From Capitulum mitella (lineage: Eukaryota; Arthropoda; Thecostraca; Pollicipedomorpha; Pollicipedidae): a DNA stretch of 64,000 nt. Position numbers and translations under genes: made by a program. Shown here one piece after another: positions 61,690 to 64,000 of this stretch. The stretch spans positions 9,132,501 to 9,196,500 of the forward strand of contig CP099841.1 of the NCBI GenBank assembly GCA_030062745.1, read 5' to 3'. The notes under the pieces are model-generated. The model saw only the letters and a program-made list of their open reading frames with translations, did not search any database and was not told where the DNA came from. The number at the start of each line of letters is the position of its first letter. Position 1 is the stretch's first letter.

Positions 61690-62170
61690 AAACAGATAGA
61701 CAAACACAAACAAGGCTACACAGAGACGGACAGATATTGGAAGATAGAGACAGATACAGGGAATGAGAAGAAGACAGAAAGAAGACACAGAGACAGATAG
61801 AAACGAATGTTTATGAGGAACAAAGAAAGACTTAGTAAATGTGGGGGAGACTGAGGGACACCGAGGGGACCGGGAGACAATGACAGATCTACGGACCGAC
61901 GGGGATTGACGAAAACCGGTGGAGAGCGGTGGAGACCGGCAAAGACCAAAAGGAGCGGACGGAGACCGGCTGAGACCGACAGAGGCCGACGGACATCAAA
62001 CAGTACTTGGAGGGACCGAAAGACTGATGGACTGATGGCGACCAAAGGAGACGAACAGAGACTAATGGAGATCGAGCCAGTCGAAGGGCATCGACTGAAA
62101 CGGGTAGAGATCCAAGCGCACCGAGGAAGACTTGGTGACACCGAGAGGGACAGACAGAAGGCGAACGATG
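61690..62170. repeat. Purine-rich low-complexity GACAGA/GAGACCG tract
   Basis: Strand-asymmetric purine-rich sequence with recurring ACAGAGACAGA and later GGAGACCGGC/GACCGACAGAGGCCGACGG words. No clean period was found. It gives long leucine/serine-rich frames on the opposite strand that are artefacts. Confidence 0.7.
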
Positions 62171-62179
62171 TTTACGGAA

Positions 62180-63029
62180 ACTGGGGCGGTGCAAACTGAC
62201 GAAAATGAAAAAAAAAAACATTTCGCACCTGTCCAAGCCGGGAAAGCGGAAACAGAGCAGGGATGTGGCAGTGGCTGCTTCATACCCCAGCGCGCTGCAT
62301 GAAGGGACGTTAACTTTTAATATTTGTAGAAAAAGATTTTGACTGAAGCGCACTATGTTTTTTACACGGCATTTGAAAAAGACAGCGTGACGCAGCGTGC
62401 TCGAAGCGAACGTGCGTCCGAACGCGAAGTGTGCGGACATACGGGAAGACCAAACGGCCAAAGGCAGTCTGTTTCCATGGAAGCTCGCAGCGCGATTGTA
62501 AAACGACGCTGCGAGCAGCTTGATGAACCTTTCAACACTAAACAGACTGAAACGCACAGAGCGATTGTCAAACGGTGCTGGATTGCTGGCGAGGAAATTC
62601 TACAGAGACTAGACTGCTGACATTTGGTGCAACAAATAAAATCCGTTTGTTGGCAATGAAGTGTGCAATGCAGTCCTGGGAAGTCCCGGAGTCATTTGAT
62701 CATCTTTTCGCCCGAAACTTGATTCGAATGAAAAATTCGGACGCGCAAAGGGCTGTAGATGCGCGACGTGGCAAATGGCCAAAAAAGCGGCCGGTGCGTC
62801 CGAGAAAGGCTTGTACGCCTTGTGGCGTGCATCGGGACCAAGAAGAGTTGCGTCCTGGGGATTTCGTGGGTGGGGGCAAGCCAGGCAAAGGCCGTCAGCT
62901 GCCGCTTCTATATATGATGGGCCCGCCAACTGGATTTGCCGTATTTTTGCGCCATCTGTTTTACCTCGCTTGCGATCGCAGCAGTTCAGGAAATCGAACC
63001 AGTCAGAACGGAATCCAGTAAAATCGTCA
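62180..63029. other. No gene recognised; short internal duplication
   Basis: GCGCGATTGTAAAACGACGCTG and GAGCGATTGTCAAACGGTGCTG (about 62490 and 62558) form a short direct repeat about 68 bp apart. Frames across 62339-63021 are open but show no family resemblance and overlap on both strands. Confidence 0.4.
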
Positions 63030-63215
63030 CAAGCATGAAGAGCCCTTCTTGGTTATCGTATATATCATATCCTATATGTTATTCTTCCCTAATCTGTGCA
63101 CCTATCTGCGCTCTACACAGGCATTAAACAGATATGAAGAGCCCTTCTAGGTTATCCTCTATATTATATTCTATATATTATCTTTTCATAATCTCTGCAC
63201 TTATCTACGGCAGTC
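63030..63215. repeat. About 100-bp direct tandem duplication
   Basis: ATGAAGAGCCCTTCTTGGTTATC with downstream CTGTGCACCTATCTGCGC is repeated about 100 bp later as ATGAAGAGCCCTTCTAGGTTATC with CTCTGCACTTATCTACGG. Confidence 0.9.
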
Positions 63216-63479
63216 AGATTCAGCTGACTGAACCTGGAACCTGTCCGACGTTTTTCCCCCCAAAAAGAAAAAAACTGTGAGCTTATTTTCCGTTTCATCC
63301 TGTTATTTACGAATAGCTGTTTCATTGTGCATGTATGCTAGGCACAGTCTCCGCCTGAAGCGTGTCAAAGACCTGGTCGGGAGAGCGCTGCTGGCAAAAC
63401 AACGTTTCCACTTGGGGGATTTCTCTGCGTACTTGGGGGGGGGGGGATTTGGCGGTCACTAGTGGGGATTGTCTCCCCC

Positions 63480-63720
63480 CCAGTTGGCACGTTAAAATAG
63501 GCCCTGCTGCCCGAGGTGCCCCTGAAACCGCCAAAGGAGCGCCTGAGATGTCCCGAGGCACACGTGAAATTGTAAAAAGAACCTGAGACCACCAGAGGGT
63601 CCTGACACGACAGACGGCCCGAAGCCACCAAAAGTGACCCCGTAAATACAAAAAGGAACCTAACCTAAGCTAGCAAAACTGGCTCCAGAAGCTACGATAG
63701 AGGGCAAAGTGTCCCCTGAC
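63480..63720. repeat. Degenerate CCTGAGAC/GGCCCC satellite, block 3
   Basis: The same family as at 57.2 and 58.8 kb: GTGCCCCTGAAACCGCCAAA, GCGCCTGAGATGTCCCGAGG, AACCTGAGACCACCAGAGGG and others. It follows a G-run at about 63436-63448. Confidence 0.75.
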
Positions 63721-64000
63721 AAGATACAGACACGTCATTTCAAATACAGGAAGGGATGCAGCCGCCTAAAATCCCGCCGTTGTTGTCACATTTTGGCTAC
63801 TTTATAGAGGAAAAAACGCGAAATTTTCTCAAATAAGGTGACGCGCTTGTTTTTTTGGTTACTTTACATGGTAAAAAAATAACGCAAAATTACATCAGAT
63901 ATTTCCCGGACCCGAGCAAACCAACGTTTTCTCATATCTAAAGGGCAAAAAATGAAGGGGCTGGCAGGAGGGGGCCCTGCGGTGACCATTCGACACCCCC
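63721..64000. other. Right edge, no feature
   Basis: AT-rich sequence with two similar TTTGGCTACTTTA/TTTGGTTACTTTA words 60-70 bp apart (near 63792 and 63856), each followed by GAAAAAAC/GTAAAAAAATAACG-like sequence. Possibly another small tandem duplication. Confidence 0.4.

Noticed and set aside
61716..62557. Leu/Ser/Val-rich - strand frames resembling membrane proteins
   Set aside because: They come from the purine-rich low-complexity tract; the apparent hydrophobicity is compositional.

Overview
This is a window of animal nuclear DNA. Genes are split by GT-AG introns, intergenic and intronic sequence is rich in microsatellites and minisatellites, and three conserved metazoan genes can be read exon by exon. 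Protein similarity fits an arthropod or other invertebrate. A crustacean is my guess from the base composition and the abundance of (AG)n and minisatellite arrays, but the sequence does not prove it.

Gene-bearing part (about 2.7-29.5 kb). (1) An ABHD16A-type phosphatidylserine lipase lies on the + strand. Eight exons (2683-8550) encode the C-terminal about 403 residues with the alpha/beta-hydrolase core and stop codon. Its N-terminal exons were not found and probably lie left of the window. (2) GTF2H4, the p52 subunit of TFIIH, lies on the - strand (14789-9592, nine exons). It converges on ABHD16A with about 1 kb between the two stop codons. (3) An Atossa/ATOSA-ATOSB (FAM214) homologue lies on the - strand, with twelve coding exons from 29435 to 17582. 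All splice phases agree and give 1165 codons. Possible further 5' exons lie at 48.7 kb and perhaps 49.5-51.5 kb.

Right of the Atossa start (29.5-48.5 kb) is a long, gene-empty, very GC- and CpG-rich tract with many minisatellites. It is either a giant 5' intron of Atossa or a regulatory/intergenic region. From about 49 kb to the end the DNA is AT-richer and made of repeats and decayed mobile DNA: a hAT-type MITE with perfect 8-bp target duplications, a foldback-like element of about 1 kb with long inverted arms, and a dispersed degenerate satellite family.

The most unusual theme is tandem arrays built from, or abutting, splice sites. One ABHD16A exon carries nine near-identical 72-bp copies of its own last 47 coding bases plus the 5' splice site, and a degenerate array of its 3' splice-site region upstream. 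GTF2H4 has an array of its exon end plus donor. Other exons have arrays within about 35 bp of their acceptors. The three genes are housekeeping or regulatory and share no pathway; their proximity looks like ordinary genome layout.
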